Notes: a model not told the origin generated them from the sequence alone. 64,000 nt of DNA from Tabrizicola sp. (GCF_030373185.1 NZ_JAUCZH010000006.1:62001-126000), one strand, 5' to 3'. Numbered from the stretch's first letter, positions 52,968 through 63,200 are shown. A program made the numbers and translations.

Positions 52968-54767
52968 ATGACCGATCTTGATCTCATCCGCAATTTCTCC
53001 ATCGTGGCTCACATCGACCACGGCAAATCCACCCTTGCTGACCGGCTCATTCAGTTGACCGGCACGGTAGCTGCGCGCGACATGAAGGCGCAGATGCTGG
53101 ACTCGATGGATATCGAGCGGGAACGTGGCATCACGATCAAGGCCAACACGGTGCGGATCGAATATCCCGCCAAGGATGGCAAGACCTACATCCTGAACCT
53201 GATCGACACCCCCGGCCACGTCGACTTTGCCTATGAGGTCTCGCGGTCCATGCGGGCCGTCGAAGGCTCGCTTCTGGTGGTTGACGCAAGCCAGGGGGTC
53301 GAGGCGCAGACGCTGGCCAACGTCTATCAGGCCATCGACGCGGGCCATGACATCGTGCCGGTTCTGAACAAGATCGACCTGCCCGCCGCCGAACCTGACC
53401 GGGTGAAGGCCAACATCGAAGACGTGATCGGCATCGACGCCTCGAACGCCATCCCGATTTCCGCGAAAACCGGCCTTGGCATCCCCGACGTGCTTGAGGC
53501 GATCGTCACCCGCCTTCCCGCCCCGAAGGGTGACCGCAACGCGCCCCTCAAGGCCATGCTGGTCGACAGCTGGTATGACGCCTACCTCGGCGTTGTCGTG
53601 ATGATCCGCATCATCGACGGCGTGGTGAAGAAGGGTGAGCGCATCAAGATGATGCAGACCGGTGCCGTCTACGGCATTGACAAACTCGCCGTCCTGAAGC
53701 CGCAGATGGTCGACATTGACGAACTTGGCCCCGGCGAAATCGGCGTCTTCACCGCAAGCATCAAGCAGGTCCGCGACACGAAGGTCGGCGACACCATCAC
53801 CCATGAACGCAAACCTTGCGAAACCGCGCTGCCGGGCTTCAAACCCTCGGTTCCGGTGGTGTTCTGCGGCCTTTTCCCAGTCGACGCGAATGATTTCGAA
53901 ACCCTCCGCGACGCGATCGAGAAACTGGCGCTGAACGACGCAAGCTTCACCTACGAGATGGAAACCAGCGCGGCCTTGGGCTTTGGCTTCCGCATGGGCT
54001 TCCTTGGCCTTCTGCACCTTGAGGTCATCCGCGACCGTCTGGAACGCGAATACAACCTTGACCTGATCACCACCGCGCCGTCCGTGGTCTTCAAGCTATA
54101 CATGAAGGACGGCGAAGTGCGCGATCTGCACAACCCCGCCGACATGCCTGACCTGACCTATATCGACCACATCGAGGAACCGCGGATCAAGGCGACCATC
54201 ATGGTCCCCGACGAATACCTCGGCGACATCCTGAAACTTTGCCAGGACCGCCGCGGCATCCAGTCAAACCTTACCTACGCCGGCCAACGCGCGATGGTGG
54301 AATATGACCTGCCGCTCGCCGAAGTGGTGTTCGACTTCTACGACCGGCTGAAATCGGTGACCAAGGGCTATGCCAGCTTCGATTACCAGATTTCCGAATA
54401 CCGCGAAGACCATCTGGTCAAGATGTCGATTCTGGTGAACGACGAACCCGTGGATGCGCTGTCGATGATGGTCCATCGCGACCGCGCCGAGGCGCGGGGC
54501 CGTTCCATGGTTGAAAAGCTCAAGGATCTGATCCCGCGCCACATGTTCAAGATCCCGATTCAGGCAGCCATCGGCGGCCGCGTGATCGCCCGTGAAACCC
54601 TGTCGGCCATGCGCAAGGACGTGACCGCCAAATGCTACGGCGGCGACGCGACGCGGAAGAAGAAGCTTTTGGAAAAGCAGAAGGCCGGTAAAAAGAAGAT
54701 GCGCCAGTTCGGGAAAGTGGAGATCCCGCAGGAGGCGTTCATTGCGGCGCTGAAGATGGATGGGTGA
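52968..54767 (+). CDS. lepA: Elongation factor 4 (LepA)
   Basis: 599 residues from ATG 52968, exactly the length of E. coli LepA; a start nine bases earlier is possible. [22 protein letters not shown] gives G1, then RERGITI (switch), DTPGHVDF (G3), NKIDLP (G4). The LepA-specific C-terminal domain ends [21 protein letters not shown] (quoted as its end). Membrane/ribosome GTPase that back-translocates or remodels stalled ribosomes. Long antisense frames across it are G+C artefacts. Confidence 0.97.
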   Translation: MTDLDLIRNFSIVAHIDHGKSTLADRLIQLTGTVAARDMKAQMLDSMDIERERGITIKANTVRIEYPAKDGKTYILNLIDTPGHVDFAYEVSRSMRAVEGSLLVVDASQGVEAQTLANVYQAIDAGHDIVPVLNKIDLPAAEPDRVKANIEDVIGIDASNAIPISAKTGLGIPDVLEAIVTRLPAPKGDRNAPLKAMLVDSWYDAYLGVVVMIRIIDGVVKKGERIKMMQTGAVYGIDKLAVLKPQMVDIDELGPGEIGVFTASIKQVRDTKVGDTITHERKPCETALPGFKPSVPVVFCGLFPVDANDFETLRDAIEKLALNDASFTYEMETSAALGFGFRMGFLGLLHLEVIRDRLEREYNLDLITTAPSVVFKLYMKDGEVRDLHNPADMPDLTYIDHIEEPRIKATIMVPDEYLGDILKLCQDRRGIQSNLTYAGQRAMVEYDLPLAEVVFDFYDRLKSVTKGYASFDYQISEYREDHLVKMSILVNDEPVDALSMMVHRDRAEARGRSMVEKLKDLIPRHMFKIPIQAAIGGRVIARETLSAMRKDVTAKCYGGDATRKKKLLEKQKAGKKKMRQFGKVEIPQEAFIAALKMDG

Positions 54768-54810
54768 ATGTTCTGACTGAAGGCAATCAAATCGTAGGTC
54801 TTCTTCAGGC

Positions 54811-55539
54811 ATGAAACTGGTATACCTTGATGAAACGGAAAGTACTGATCTGAAGCGTTCTTCAGTTGCGGCGTGCATTTTTCGCCCCGACCGCGCGCTT
54901 GAGTATCGAAAGAATCTTTTGTTCCGCCTCCGTGATGTTTTTGAGCGAAACTCGAACGATGCGACCCCCTTTCCGGTCCTGCACGCGACAAAACTTCCGG
55001 AAGATTTGAGCAGAGAGAAGCGCCTCAAGCTTTTTCTTGCCGTCTATAGTAGTATCGGTGATTTTGCTGAGAGCATTGGGCGGGCTGGTTATTCTTGGAA
55101 CCGCCAAATATTCACAAAACATAAATGGATCAGTGCTAGGTTTGACCCGAAAATTCAAGCACGGGGCGCTGCGCTACGCACTGTGGTACTTAGAACTTGG
55201 CATGGTTCCGAGGAAGAGATTCTCTATTTTCTTGAGCAAGGCTTCTCAGGAAGCGAGTACATTGAACTATGTTATGACTTGAACGTTTCTTTGCAAGCTC
55301 ACACTCAGCTTGATATCTTAAGCCCTGATCAAATTGAGGAAGAGCCCCTTATCTCCGGACACAAGAGAATTGCCGGAACATATTTTTCAAGAAAGGGTGA
55401 CTTAATTCAATCCGCAAGCGATTTTGTCGCTTACGGGTTTCATCTTTCAGATAAAACTGAGCGGACATCATTTCAAGAGGAAATATTGAATTCCTTCGAA
55501 ATCGTAAGGAGCCTTGTTCGCTTTGATGAGGTGGATTGA
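54811..55539 (+). CDS. DUF3800 family protein on an AT-rich insertion
   Basis: 242 residues. MKLVYLDETESTDLKRSSV begins with the DUF3800 acidic strand (Asp7, Glu8; usually YxDES). FPVLHATKLPED and the late ASDFVAYGFH correspond to the family's conserved H and the LQ-AD-AY region. The fold is RNase H-like and suspected to be a nuclease; members occur in mobile and defence loci. Three 60-base lines I counted (54901, 55081, 55321) are 43-50% G+C, against roughly two thirds in neighbouring genes, so it was probably acquired horizontally. Shine-Dalgarno weak (CAGG). Confidence 0.75.
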   Translation: MKLVYLDETESTDLKRSSVAACIFRPDRALEYRKNLLFRLRDVFERNSNDATPFPVLHATKLPEDLSREKRLKLFLAVYSSIGDFAESIGRAGYSWNRQIFTKHKWISARFDPKIQARGAALRTVVLRTWHGSEEEILYFLEQGFSGSEYIELCYDLNVSLQAHTQLDILSPDQIEEEPLISGHKRIAGTYFSRKGDLIQSASDFVAYGFHLSDKTERTSFQEEILNSFEIVRSLVRFDEVD

Positions 55540-55560
55540 CTCCAAACAAGCTTCGCCAGC

Positions 55561-55628
55561 GTAGGGTAGACACCAACCCACCTCACCCTGCGCCCCACCC
55601 GCTCAACGGTGGGTTTCACCTACCCTAC
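55561..55628. repeat. REP-like interrupted palindrome
   Basis: Left arm GTAGGGTAG plus AACCCACC (within 55561-55582) pairs with right arm GGTGGGTT plus CTACCCTAC (within 55608-55628); unpaired acacc/tcac and a C-rich loop lie between. Such TAGGGT/GGTGGGT palindromes look like dispersed extragenic elements. It marks the right side of the AT-rich DUF3800 segment. Confidence 0.6.
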
Positions 55629-55829
55629 ACACCCTCACCGAAGCCCCCCCTTTCCCGCCGTGGGTAATGTGCAATCGTTTCGGCCCCCGGATCACCCCTG
55701 ATCAGCCGGGCGTGCATATGCCCTTTCAGCGCATCGTCGGGTCTTCGTCCGGCCCCAGTCGTTGACGCAAACTGATCTCCCCGTGCGTAGGGACGGAAAG
55801 AAGACGGAAGGAACACGCCTGCCAGACGC

Positions 55830-55844
55830 TTAACCCCCCGTTAA
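55830..55844 (+). promoter_or_regulatory. Perfect CtrA-type box upstream of a lipoprotein gene
   Basis: TTAACCCCCCGTTAAC contains TTAA-N7-TTAA with the following C, the full CtrA consensus, centred about 30 bases before the ATG at 55868. In Caulobacter, sites at this distance overlap the promoter and can activate or repress. Confidence 0.6.
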
Positions 55845-55867
55845 CCAACCTCTGCCACCCTCACGTC

Positions 55868-56161
55868 ATGAAAACCCTCATCCCCCTCCTCCTCCTCGCC
55901 GCCTGTGGCGCTTCCCCAGCGCCGGAGTTCATGGGGGCGACCCGCACCGATGTCACCATAAGTGGCCGCGATTACACGGTTTTCCAGAAGGGTGAGCGGG
56001 TGGAGGTGATCCGCCTTGGCTACGCCCGCCGGGGGGAACATCAGGACATCCGCGCCACGATGATCGAACTGATCCCCCGCGTCACGGGCTGCAAGCTGCG
56101 GGAGACAACGTTAACGGGCGACAGCGGCGAAATGCGCGGTTCACTTGACTGCCCGGCTTGA
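55868..56161 (+). CDS. Small lipoprotein, possible CtrA target
   Basis: 97 residues. MKTLIPLLLLAACGAS is a lipoprotein signal with lipobox LAAC (Cys13). The mature part is beta-rich (FMGATRTDVTISGRDYTVFQKG) and has two late cysteines (GCKLRE, LDCPA) that could pair. No family name recognised. Shine-Dalgarno is weak. The CtrA-type box just upstream suggests cell-cycle or motility-linked expression; purC starts 51 bases downstream. Confidence 0.72.
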   Translation: MKTLIPLLLLAACGASPAPEFMGATRTDVTISGRDYTVFQKGERVEVIRLGYARRGEHQDIRATMIELIPRVTGCKLRETTLTGDSGEMRGSLDCPA

Positions 56162-56212
56162 CTCGGACCGCCGGAAGGCCAAGAAGCAGGCACCGAAACG
56201 GGGGGCCAGCCC

Positions 56213-57178
56213 ATGCCGAAGATCGACCTTACCCGCAGCCTGCCCGAGGCCCGGATTCCTGAACTCCCGAACCCCTATTTCGGCAAGGTGCGCGACTGTT
56301 ATGACCTGCCCGACGGCACCAGGCTTCTGATCTCGTCCGACCGGATTTCAGCCTTTGACCAGATCCTTGCGGTGATCCCTTGGAAGGGGCAAGTGCTGAC
56401 CCAGCTTGCCCGCTACTGGTTTGACAACACAGGCGATATCGCCGCCAATCATGTCCTTGGCTACCCCGACCCGAATGTCGTGCATTGCAAGCGCGTCACG
56501 ATCCTTCCGGTTGAAATCGTGGTGCGCGGCTACCTTGCTGGCACCACCTCGACCTCGATCCTGACCCAATACAAGACCGGCGCGCGCCAGATGTATGGCC
56601 ACCACCTGCCCGACGGGTTGCGCGACAATCAGGCCCTGCCAGCGCCAATCATCACGCCCACATCCAAGGCTTTCGACGGCGGCCATGATGAACCCCTGAC
56701 CGCCGACGAGATCGTGCAAACCGGCCTGTTAACGAAGTCGCAATGGGATGAGGTCAGTCAAAAGGCCCTTGCTCTCTTTGCCCGGGGCCAGAAGATGGCA
56801 GCCGAACGCGGTTTGATCCTTGTTGATACGAAATACGAATTCGGCACCGATGCAGATGGCACCATCCTGCTGGCCGATGAGATTCACACCCCGGATTCCA
56901 GCCGCTACTGGATTGCCGATGGCTATGAGGCGGCCTTGCGTGATGGCTCCCGGCCGCCCAGTTTTGACAAGGACGTGATCCGGTCCTGGGTCGTGGCGCG
57001 GTGTGATCCATACAAGGATCCCATCCCCGAAATCCCGCAAGATATGATCGAGAAGACCGCGCAGGTCTATATTCAGGCTTTTGACGCGATCACCGGCCAG
57101 ACGTTCAAGCCCGACACCAGCGGCAAAACCCCGCTGGACCGGGTGCGCGCCAATCTGGCAGGGTTCGCTGCAGGCTGA
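56213..57178 (+). CDS. purC: SAICAR synthetase
   Basis: 321 residues, the longer (fungal/alphaproteobacterial-like) form of Pur[24 protein letters not shown] (landmark ends quoted), [20 protein letters not shown] and [26 protein letters not shown] are the ATP, CAIR and aspartate site motifs. Converts CAIR and aspartate to SAICAR in purine synthesis. In many Rhodobacteraceae a second, short purC sits with purS; here it is alone, so this may be the second PurC type. Confidence 0.92.
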   Translation: MPKIDLTRSLPEARIPELPNPYFGKVRDCYDLPDGTRLLISSDRISAFDQILAVIPWKGQVLTQLARYWFDNTGDIAANHVLGYPDPNVVHCKRVTILPVEIVVRGYLAGTTSTSILTQYKTGARQMYGHHLPDGLRDNQALPAPIITPTSKAFDGGHDEPLTADEIVQTGLLTKSQWDEVSQKALALFARGQKMAAERGLILVDTKYEFGTDADGTILLADEIHTPDSSRYWIADGYEAALRDGSRPPSFDKDVIRSWVVARCDPYKDPIPEIPQDMIEKTAQVYIQAFDAITGQTFKPDTSGKTPLDRVRANLAGFAAG

Positions 57179-57247
57179 AGCGCCCAACTGTTTGCGCTAA
57201 CATGGGCAAATGCGCTATGCTCGCACAGGCATCCGGGGGAGGAACCG

Positions 57248-58171
57248 ATGATTCTCAGTTGTGGCGAAGCGCTGATCGACATGCTGCCGCGCACCTCGAC
57301 CGAGGGTGAGGCCTGCTTTGCCCCCTATGCGGGCGGGGCGGTGTTCAACACAGCCATCGCTTTGGGTCGGCTCGGCGCGCCGTCTGCCTTTTTCTCAGGT
57401 GTTTCCGACGACATGCTGGGGGAAATTCTGGCCGACACCCTGACCGCGTCCAAGGTGGATACCCGCTACCTTGCCCGTTCCGACCGGCCGACCACAGTGG
57501 CTTTTGTCAAATTGGTGAACGGTCAGGCCACCTATGCCTTTTATGATGAGGGGACGGCGGGGCGGATGCTGTCCACCGCCGATCTGCCCGAGCTTCCGGC
57601 CAGCATCGACACCCTGTTCTTCGGTGGCATCAGTCTGGTGAACGACCCTGCCGCCAGCACCTATGAAGCACTTCAGGCCCGGGAATCTGCTGCGCGGGTC
57701 ACGATGATCGACCCCAACATCCGCCCCGGTTTCATCGCCGGGAAAGAGCCCGAATATCGCGCCCGGATCGAACGGATGATCGCGCGGGCCGATATCGTGA
57801 AGCTGTCGGATGAAGACCTGCGCTGGCTGGAAGGTCCGGGTGACCTGACCACCCTGGCGCGCGGCATTCTGGCCAAGGGGCCAAAGGTTGTGTTCATCAC
57901 GGAAGGGGCGGCCGGTGCGCGGGCGGTCATGGCAACCCAGGATCGTTTCGTCGCCGCAACCCCTGTCACCGTGGCCGATACCGTTGGCGCTGGCGATACC
58001 TTCAACGCGGGCGTGCTTGCCGCCCTGCATGACGCCGGTGCGCTGACCAAGGCCGGGGTCGCGGCGCTGTCTGACGCCACGCTGGATGCAGCACTCAGCC
58101 TTGGCACCCGGGCTGCGGCGGTGACCGTAAGCCGCGCCGGCGCCAATCCGCCTTGGGCCGACGAATTGTGA
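57248..58171 (+). CDS. PfkB-family sugar kinase, probable fructokinase
   Basis: 307 residues. [13 protein letters not shown] at the start, [16 protein letters not shown] as the first PfkB motif and [17 protein letters not shown] as the second, with the catalytic Asp in GAGD. The Thr/Ser-rich substrate strands and GEALIDM form are those of fructokinase/ribokinase rather than adenosine kinase. Its TGA overlaps the GTG of dtd. No sugar transporter is adjacent, so the sugar is uncertain. Confidence 0.88.
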   Translation: MILSCGEALIDMLPRTSTEGEACFAPYAGGAVFNTAIALGRLGAPSAFFSGVSDDMLGEILADTLTASKVDTRYLARSDRPTTVAFVKLVNGQATYAFYDEGTAGRMLSTADLPELPASIDTLFFGGISLVNDPAASTYEALQARESAARVTMIDPNIRPGFIAGKEPEYRARIERMIARADIVKLSDEDLRWLEGPGDLTTLARGILAKGPKVVFITEGAAGARAVMATQDRFVAATPVTVADTVGAGDTFNAGVLAALHDAGALTKAGVAALSDATLDAALSLGTRAAAVTVSRAGANPPWADEL

Positions 58172-58611
58172 GAGCCGTCCTTCAGCGTGTCACCCGCGCC
58201 GAAGTGCGCGTTGACGATGAACTGATCGGCGAGACCGGGAAGGGCTTCCTGATCCTTGTCTGCGCCATGGCGGGCGATACCGAGGTGACGGCTGCAAAGC
58301 TGGCAGCAAAGATCGCCAAGCTGCGGATTTTCAAGGACGATCAGGGCAAGATGAACCTTTCGGTGCGTGACATTGGTGGCGGCGCATTGGTCGTCAGCCA
58401 GTTCACCCTTGCGGCTGATCTGCGCGGCAACCGCCCCGGATTTTCCACCGCCGCGGCCCCCGATCTGGGCGAAAGGCTGTATCTGCACTTCAGCCAATGC
58501 CTTGCCGCCGAAGGCATGCCGGTCGCCACCGGTCGCTTCGGCGCGGATATGGCGGTCAGCCTGACGAATGATGGGCCGGTGACCATCTGGATGGACACCG
58601 ATCAGCTTTGA
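58168..58611 (+). CDS. dtd: D-aminoacyl-tRNA deacylase
   Basis: 147 residues from GTG 58168 overlapping the kinase stop; this gives the standard start ([13 protein letters not shown]). SQFT (77-80) and the cross-subunit Gly136-Pro137 in [10 protein letters not shown] are the two DTD signatures. Dimeric enzyme that removes D-amino acids (and glycine from tRNA-Ala) from mischarged tRNA. Translationally coupled to the kinase. Confidence 0.95.
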   Translation: MRAVLQRVTRAEVRVDDELIGETGKGFLILVCAMAGDTEVTAAKLAAKIAKLRIFKDDQGKMNLSVRDIGGGALVVSQFTLAADLRGNRPGFSTAAAPDLGERLYLHFSQCLAAEGMPVATGRFGADMAVSLTNDGPVTIWMDTDQL

Positions 58612-58615
58612 CCGG

Positions 58616-59140
58616 TCATTTGAACGGATTGCCAGGGTTCATCCGGCCAATCACATTGCCACATTCGATCAGCGCGTCGATGGATGCGCGCGACCCCGCA
58701 AGCGAATAATTCTGGACGTCAGACCCATCCACCGACCGCAGATAAAGCCGGTTCCCCCGCGCAACCTCGACGATGAAATCGACCCCGGCCTTGTCGTCTG
58801 GCAGGTTGAACAGCACGGAGTTGCGGTAAAGCTCGGCGTTGTTCAGGTTCCATGGTGCGCGGCGGTCGATCTGCACTTCAAGGTCGGCAGTATCGCCCTC
58901 GCCGAACTCCCAGGCCGTCGAATAGAACTGCAACTGCACCGCTCCATCCGGAAAGGTCCAGATCGAGAAGCTTTCGCCCGGGGAGGAAACCTGGGCGACG
59001 CAGCCGACGGAACCGTCATCCCAGCCGACAATCTCCACTTCCCAATGCTTGTAGGCAAACAACCGCTCCGACTCTTGCGCCGCCGCCAGTCCGGCCGACG
59101 CCACCACCAGAGCAGCCACCATCCCAATCTGCCGGATCAT
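58616..59140 (-). CDS. Secreted protein of unknown function
   Basis: 174 residues from ATG 59140. Signal peptide MIRQIGMVAALVVASAGLAAA, cleavage before QESER. The mature domain is beta-rich and tryptophan-containing (HWEVEIVGWDDGSVGCVAQV, FSIWTFPDGAVQLQFY) with two cysteines (GCVAQ, ECGNV) that could form one disulfide. It resembles small periplasmic 'invasion-associated' type beta proteins in layout but I cannot name the family. Convergent to dtd with only four bases between stops. Confidence 0.7.
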   Translation of the reverse strand: MIRQIGMVAALVVASAGLAAAQESERLFAYKHWEVEIVGWDDGSVGCVAQVSSPGESFSIWTFPDGAVQLQFYSTAWEFGEGDTADLEVQIDRRAPWNLNNAELYRNSVLFNLPDDKAGVDFIVEVARGNRLYLRSVDGSDVQNYSLAGSRASIDALIECGNVIGRMNPGNPFK

Positions 59141-59246
59141 ATTCACTGTCCCGAATAACCTTCTCTCAGACGGTTTTCGCCCCGGCAGGCGATTCAGGCA
59201 AATGAAACTTCCTGTCAGCTGCCAGAAATCCGCGCCAAAGTCCCGG

Positions 59247-61139
59247 TCATGCCGCCCATTCCCAAGGCGTGTTGAACTGGCCCAGAATGCTGGCGACCGC
59301 CGCATCATCTACCGGGGCGGCCTTTTCCAGCCGGGCGACAAGGCCGCGTTTCTTGTCTTCGATGACAGCGGTGACCCGGGCCGGAACCCCTGCCTCGGCC
59401 AGCGCGGCATCATAGGTTCGGGTGATTGCCATGCGCCGCAGATCGGGCTTGAAAACCTTGCCCACCGCGGTTTTCGGCAGTTCCGGCAGCACCTCGATAT
59501 ACTTCGGCAGGGCGGCGCGTTCGTGGATATGCTGGTTGGCATAGGCCATCAGATCATCAACCGAGGTGGCCGAGCCTTTCACCAGTTCGACATAGGCGAT
59601 CGGCAACTCGCCCGCATGGGCATCGGGTTGGCCGATGGCCCCGACAAAGGCCACCGCTTCATGCCCCATCAGCGCTTCTTCGATGATCGCGGGGTCAATG
59701 TTGTGGCCGCCGCGGATGATCAGATCCTTGGCGCGTCCGGTGATGTAAAGATACCCGTCCGCATCAATGCGCCCAAGGTCACCGGTGCGCAGAAAACGGC
59801 CCTCGGCGAAGAGTTCGCGGTTCTTGTCGGCCTCGGTATAGGTCGAGCCCTCGTAAACCCCGGGGTTGGAAATGCAGATTTCGCCCACCTCATCCACCGC
59901 GCATTCGCGAAACCCGATGGCCCCCTGACTGGTCAGGATACGGACATGGGTATAGGGGAAGGGCAGTCCGACCGACCCGATCTTCTTGATCCCTTCGGGG
60001 GGGTTGATCGACACAAGACAGGTGGCCTCGGTCAGCCCGTAACCTTCGACGATGTCGATCCCGGTTTCCCTCTTGAACCGGTTGTAAAGCTCTATCGGCA
60101 AGGGGGATGACCCGGAAAAAGCGTTCTTCAGGCTGGAGATATCGGCATTGACCGGTCGCTGCATCAGGGCCGCCAGCGCGGTGGGGACGGTGATCATGTA
60201 GGTCACCTTCCAGCGTTCGATCAGCTTCCAGAAGTTGTCGAACACCCCTTCGCCCCGATAGCCCTGCGGGGTGGGAAAGACGACATGCGCGCCCGATCCG
60301 ATCATCGACATCAGGATCGGATAGCAGGCAAAGACGTGAAACAGCGGCAAGGGGCAGATCACCACATCGGTCGGCTTGAACAGAAGGCTCGCGCCAAGCC
60401 AGCCATTGTAGGCCATGCCGGAAAACTTGTGCTGCGCGACCTTGGGCATGCCGGTGGTGCCGCCGGTGTGGAAATAGGCCGTCACCCGGTCATCCAGTAC
60501 ATCTTCGAAAGCCAGCCTGTCGGCGGGCATCCGCGCGATCTCGGCCCGGAAATCCTTGACGTTGGCGGTGTGCTGCACCGGGTTCTTCGGCCGGATCCAC
60601 GGCACGATGACCTTCTTCAAGCCCGAGAGATACGGCACAAGGTCCACCTCCAGCACGGTCCTCACGTCGGGGGCAAACTGCACCGCTTCGCTGACTTTCT
60701 GGGGCAGGTCGGTCTTGGGGAAGGCCTTCAGCGTGACCACGACCTTTGCCTTCGTCTCGCGCAGGATGGCGCTGATCTGTTCGGCCTCCAGCAGCGGGTT
60801 GATCGGGTTCACGATTCCGGCCACCGTGCCGCCCAGCAGCGTGATCGCCGTTTCAGGCGCGTTGGGCATGATGAAGGCCACCACGTCCTTTTGCCCAATG
60901 CCAAGCGACCGGAACAAGTTGGCAGTCCGCGTCACTTCGGCATGAAGTTCGGCCCATGTCAGCGTGACCGACTTTGACGTCGGGCCGGACAGGATCTGAT
61001 AGCTGATCGCCGGGCGGCCGCCATGCGCCGCTTTCGCGCGGCTCAGGTATTCGTGCATCGACCGGGCTTCGCCACGATCGGCCCACGCCGCCTTTGACTC
61101 GATGGCCTTGATATCCGCAAGTGTCGCGAACTTGTACAT
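59247..61139 (-). CDS. Acyl-CoA synthetase (AMP-forming)
   Basis: 630 residues. AMP-binding core: YFHTGGTTGMPKVAQH (P-loop), EGYGLTEATC (A5), RTGDLGRIDADGYLYITGRAKDLIIRGGHNI (split landmark; TGD and GRAKD are the key residues) and a C-terminal PKTAVGKVFKPDLR with the catalytic Lys. Adenylates a carboxylic acid and forms its CoA thioester. The ~90-residue N-terminal lead and sequence style match medium/long-chain FadD-like synthetases of Rhodobacteraceae, but chain length cannot be read. Separate transcription unit from the ABC transporter upstream. Confidence 0.9.
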   Translation of the reverse strand: MYKFATLADIKAIESKAAWADRGEARSMHEYLSRAKAAHGGRPAISYQILSGPTSKSVTLTWAELHAEVTRTANLFRSLGIGQKDVVAFIMPNAPETAITLLGGTVAGIVNPINPLLEAEQISAILRETKAKVVVTLKAFPKTDLPQKVSEAVQFAPDVRTVLEVDLVPYLSGLKKVIVPWIRPKNPVQHTANVKDFRAEIARMPADRLAFEDVLDDRVTAYFHTGGTTGMPKVAQHKFSGMAYNGWLGASLLFKPTDVVICPLPLFHVFACYPILMSMIGSGAHVVFPTPQGYRGEGVFDNFWKLIERWKVTYMITVPTALAALMQRPVNADISSLKNAFSGSSPLPIELYNRFKRETGIDIVEGYGLTEATCLVSINPPEGIKKIGSVGLPFPYTHVRILTSQGAIGFRECAVDEVGEICISNPGVYEGSTYTEADKNRELFAEGRFLRTGDLGRIDADGYLYITGRAKDLIIRGGHNIDPAIIEEALMGHEAVAFVGAIGQPDAHAGELPIAYVELVKGSATSVDDLMAYANQHIHERAALPKYIEVLPELPKTAVGKVFKPDLRRMAITRTYDAALAEAGVPARVTAVIEDKKRGLVARLEKAAPVDDAAVASILGQFNTPWEWAA

Positions 61140-61262
61140 CCGATCCTCCCCTATGGTGCCTGCTGTGGCCGCAGACTTCAGGGCAGGATGGAGGGTGGTT
61201 CGGCGTTTGTGAAGTCGGTTTGTCCGGACCGTCGCAAACGGGAACGCAACGTCAGTGCCGGG

Positions 61263-63047
61263 TCAGATGGCCCCATCGGTGAACTGCAACCGCGCCAGCC
61301 GGGCGTAAAGCCCACCTTCGGCCACCAGCGCCTCATGCGTGCCGATGGCCGCGATCTGGCCCTGATCGAAGACGACAATCCGGTCGGCGCGCTTCACCGT
61401 GGCCAGACGGTGCGCCACCACCAGCGTCGTGCGCCCTTGTGACAACCGTTCCACCGCCGCCTGCACCGCCTGTTCGCTTTCGGCGTCAAGGGCGCTGGTT
61501 GCCTCGTCCAGCAAAAGGATCGGCGCGTCGCGCAGAATGGCGCGGGCAATCGCGACCCGCTGTTTCTGCCCGCCCGACAGCATGACCCCGCGTTCGCCCA
61601 GATAGCTGTCGTAGCCCTGTGGCAGCGCCGTCAGGAAATCATGCGCCGCCGCCGCCCGCGCGGCCGCCTCGACCTCGGCGTCCGTGGCGTCGGGCCTGCC
61701 AAAGCGGATGTTTTCCCGCGCTGAAGCGGCAAAGATCACCGGGTCTTGCGGCACCATGGCAATCGCGGCGCGAAAATCGCTGCGCGCCATGCTGGCAAGA
61801 TTGATCCCGTCCAGCGTGATCCGGCCCGATTGCGGGTCATAGAACCGCATCAAGAGTTGCAGGATCGTGGTCTTGCCCGCCCCAGAAGGCCCGACCAGCG
61901 CTACCGTCTCGCCCGGGGCCACGTTCAGTGACACACCGTTCAGCGCACTGGTTTCCGGCCGTGCCGGGTAGCGGAAGGTCACGCCTTCAAACGCGATCTC
62001 GCCGCGCACGGGCCGGGGCAGGGCCACCGGGCGGGCTGGGTCTTGCACGGCGTCTTCCGTGTGCAGCAATTCCACCAGCCGCTCGGTCGCCCCCGCAGCG
62101 CGCTGCAATTCGCCCCAGATTTCCGAAAGCGCCCCCACCGCGCCCGCGACCATCACCGCGTAGATCACGAACTGGATCAGCTCGCCCACCGTCATCACCT
62201 CGGCCCGCACATCCCGCGCGCCGACCCACAGAACGCCGACGATCCCGGCAAAGGTCAGGAAGATCACGATCACCGTCATCACCGCCCGCGTCCTGATCCG
62301 GGTCTTGGCAGAGACGAAACTCTTTTCCGTCACATCGGCAAAGGCCGCCTGCGTGGCACGTTCATGGGTAAAGGCCTGCACCGTCTGAACCGAACTCAGC
62401 GCTTCCGAGGCGGACCCGGAGGACGAGGCGATCCAGTCCTGATTTTCCCGCGACAGCCGCCGCAACCGTCGCCCCAGCACAATGATCGGCACCACGATGG
62501 CCGGCACGATCAAGAGGACCAGCCCGGTCAGTTTGGTCGAGGTCAGGAACAAAAGGATCAGCCCGCCCACCAGCATCAGCAGATTGCGCAGCGCGATCGA
62601 CACCGAAGACCCGATGACCGACAGGATCAGCGTGGTGTCGGTGGTGATCCGGCTCAGGACTTCGCCGGTCATGATCCGCTCGAAAAAGGCGGGCGACATG
62701 CCCAGAACCCGGTCAAACAACGCACGGCGGATATCGGCCACCACCCGTTCGCCCAGCCGGGTGACAAGGTAATAGCGCAGCCCCGTCCCCAGCGCGAGCA
62801 GCGCCGCAATGATCAGGGCGGCGGCAAAATACTGGTCCAGAAGTGCCGCATCGCCGGTGTTGAAGCCATCCACCACCCGGCGCACCGCCAAGGGCAGGAT
62901 CAGGCTGACCGAGGCGGTCAGGACCAGCGCCATCAGCGCAAGGATCACCAGCCCGATGTAGGGCCGCATGAAAGGTGCCAGCCCGCGCAGCGCGCCAACC
63001 TGTTTCGACTTTGGCCGTTCTTCAGCCATCGTGGTCGTATCGGCCAT
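61263..63047 (-). CDS. ABC-type exporter, fused membrane and ATPase domains (MsbA/BmrA-like)
   Basis: 594 residues from ATG 63047. Residues ~30-320 hold six transmembrane helices of an ABC_membrane domain (GEVLSRITTDTTLI coupling region). The ATPase follows with GPSGAGKTT (Walker A), LSGGQKQRVAIARAI (signature) and ILLLDEATSALDAES (Walker B), then H-loop AHRLATV. Half-transporter, works as a homodimer; family members export lipids or drugs. No partner gene or substrate clue is nearby. Divergent from the alpha/beta hydrolase gene. Confidence 0.92.
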   Translation of the reverse strand: MADTTTMAEERPKSKQVGALRGLAPFMRPYIGLVILALMALVLTASVSLILPLAVRRVVDGFNTGDAALLDQYFAAALIIAALLALGTGLRYYLVTRLGERVVADIRRALFDRVLGMSPAFFERIMTGEVLSRITTDTTLILSVIGSSVSIALRNLLMLVGGLILLFLTSTKLTGLVLLIVPAIVVPIIVLGRRLRRLSRENQDWIASSSGSASEALSSVQTVQAFTHERATQAAFADVTEKSFVSAKTRIRTRAVMTVIVIFLTFAGIVGVLWVGARDVRAEVMTVGELIQFVIYAVMVAGAVGALSEIWGELQRAAGATERLVELLHTEDAVQDPARPVALPRPVRGEIAFEGVTFRYPARPETSALNGVSLNVAPGETVALVGPSGAGKTTILQLLMRFYDPQSGRITLDGINLASMARSDFRAAIAMVPQDPVIFAASARENIRFGRPDATDAEVEAAARAAAAHDFLTALPQGYDSYLGERGVMLSGGQKQRVAIARAILRDAPILLLDEATSALDAESEQAVQAAVERLSQGRTTLVVAHRLATVKRADRIVVFDQGQIAAIGTHEALVAEGGLYARLARLQFTDGAI

Positions 63048-63200
63048 GCGCCCCGTCCCCTTCGCCTGCGCGGTCAGGTTTAGTGCGGCGGGGCGAGGGC
63101 CACAAGCACCGCCTGACCGCGCCCGTCGGGCAAAGTGCCGCGCTGCCCCCTTTCCTGCGCCCCTGCCGCATGCCACGGTGCGGGCAAAGGAAGCTTTGCC

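Larger units (their letters stand above)
55540..55867. other. 328-base intergenic region after the DUF3800 gene
   Basis: Holds an interrupted palindrome at 55561-55628 and a perfect CtrA-type box at 55830-55844. Between them (about 55630-55825) base composition returns to G+C-rich and I see no convincing gene; a 63-codon minus-strand frame at 55625-55816 has no recognisable features. Confidence 0.5.

Noticed and set aside
52707-54017. A 436-codon minus-strand frame over lepA
   Set aside because: Pure antisense shadow of conserved lepA codons; no motif, no ribosome binding site.
55625-55816. A 63-codon minus-strand frame next to the palindromic repeat
   Set aside because: No ribosome binding site, domain or signal, and it overlaps the repeat edge.
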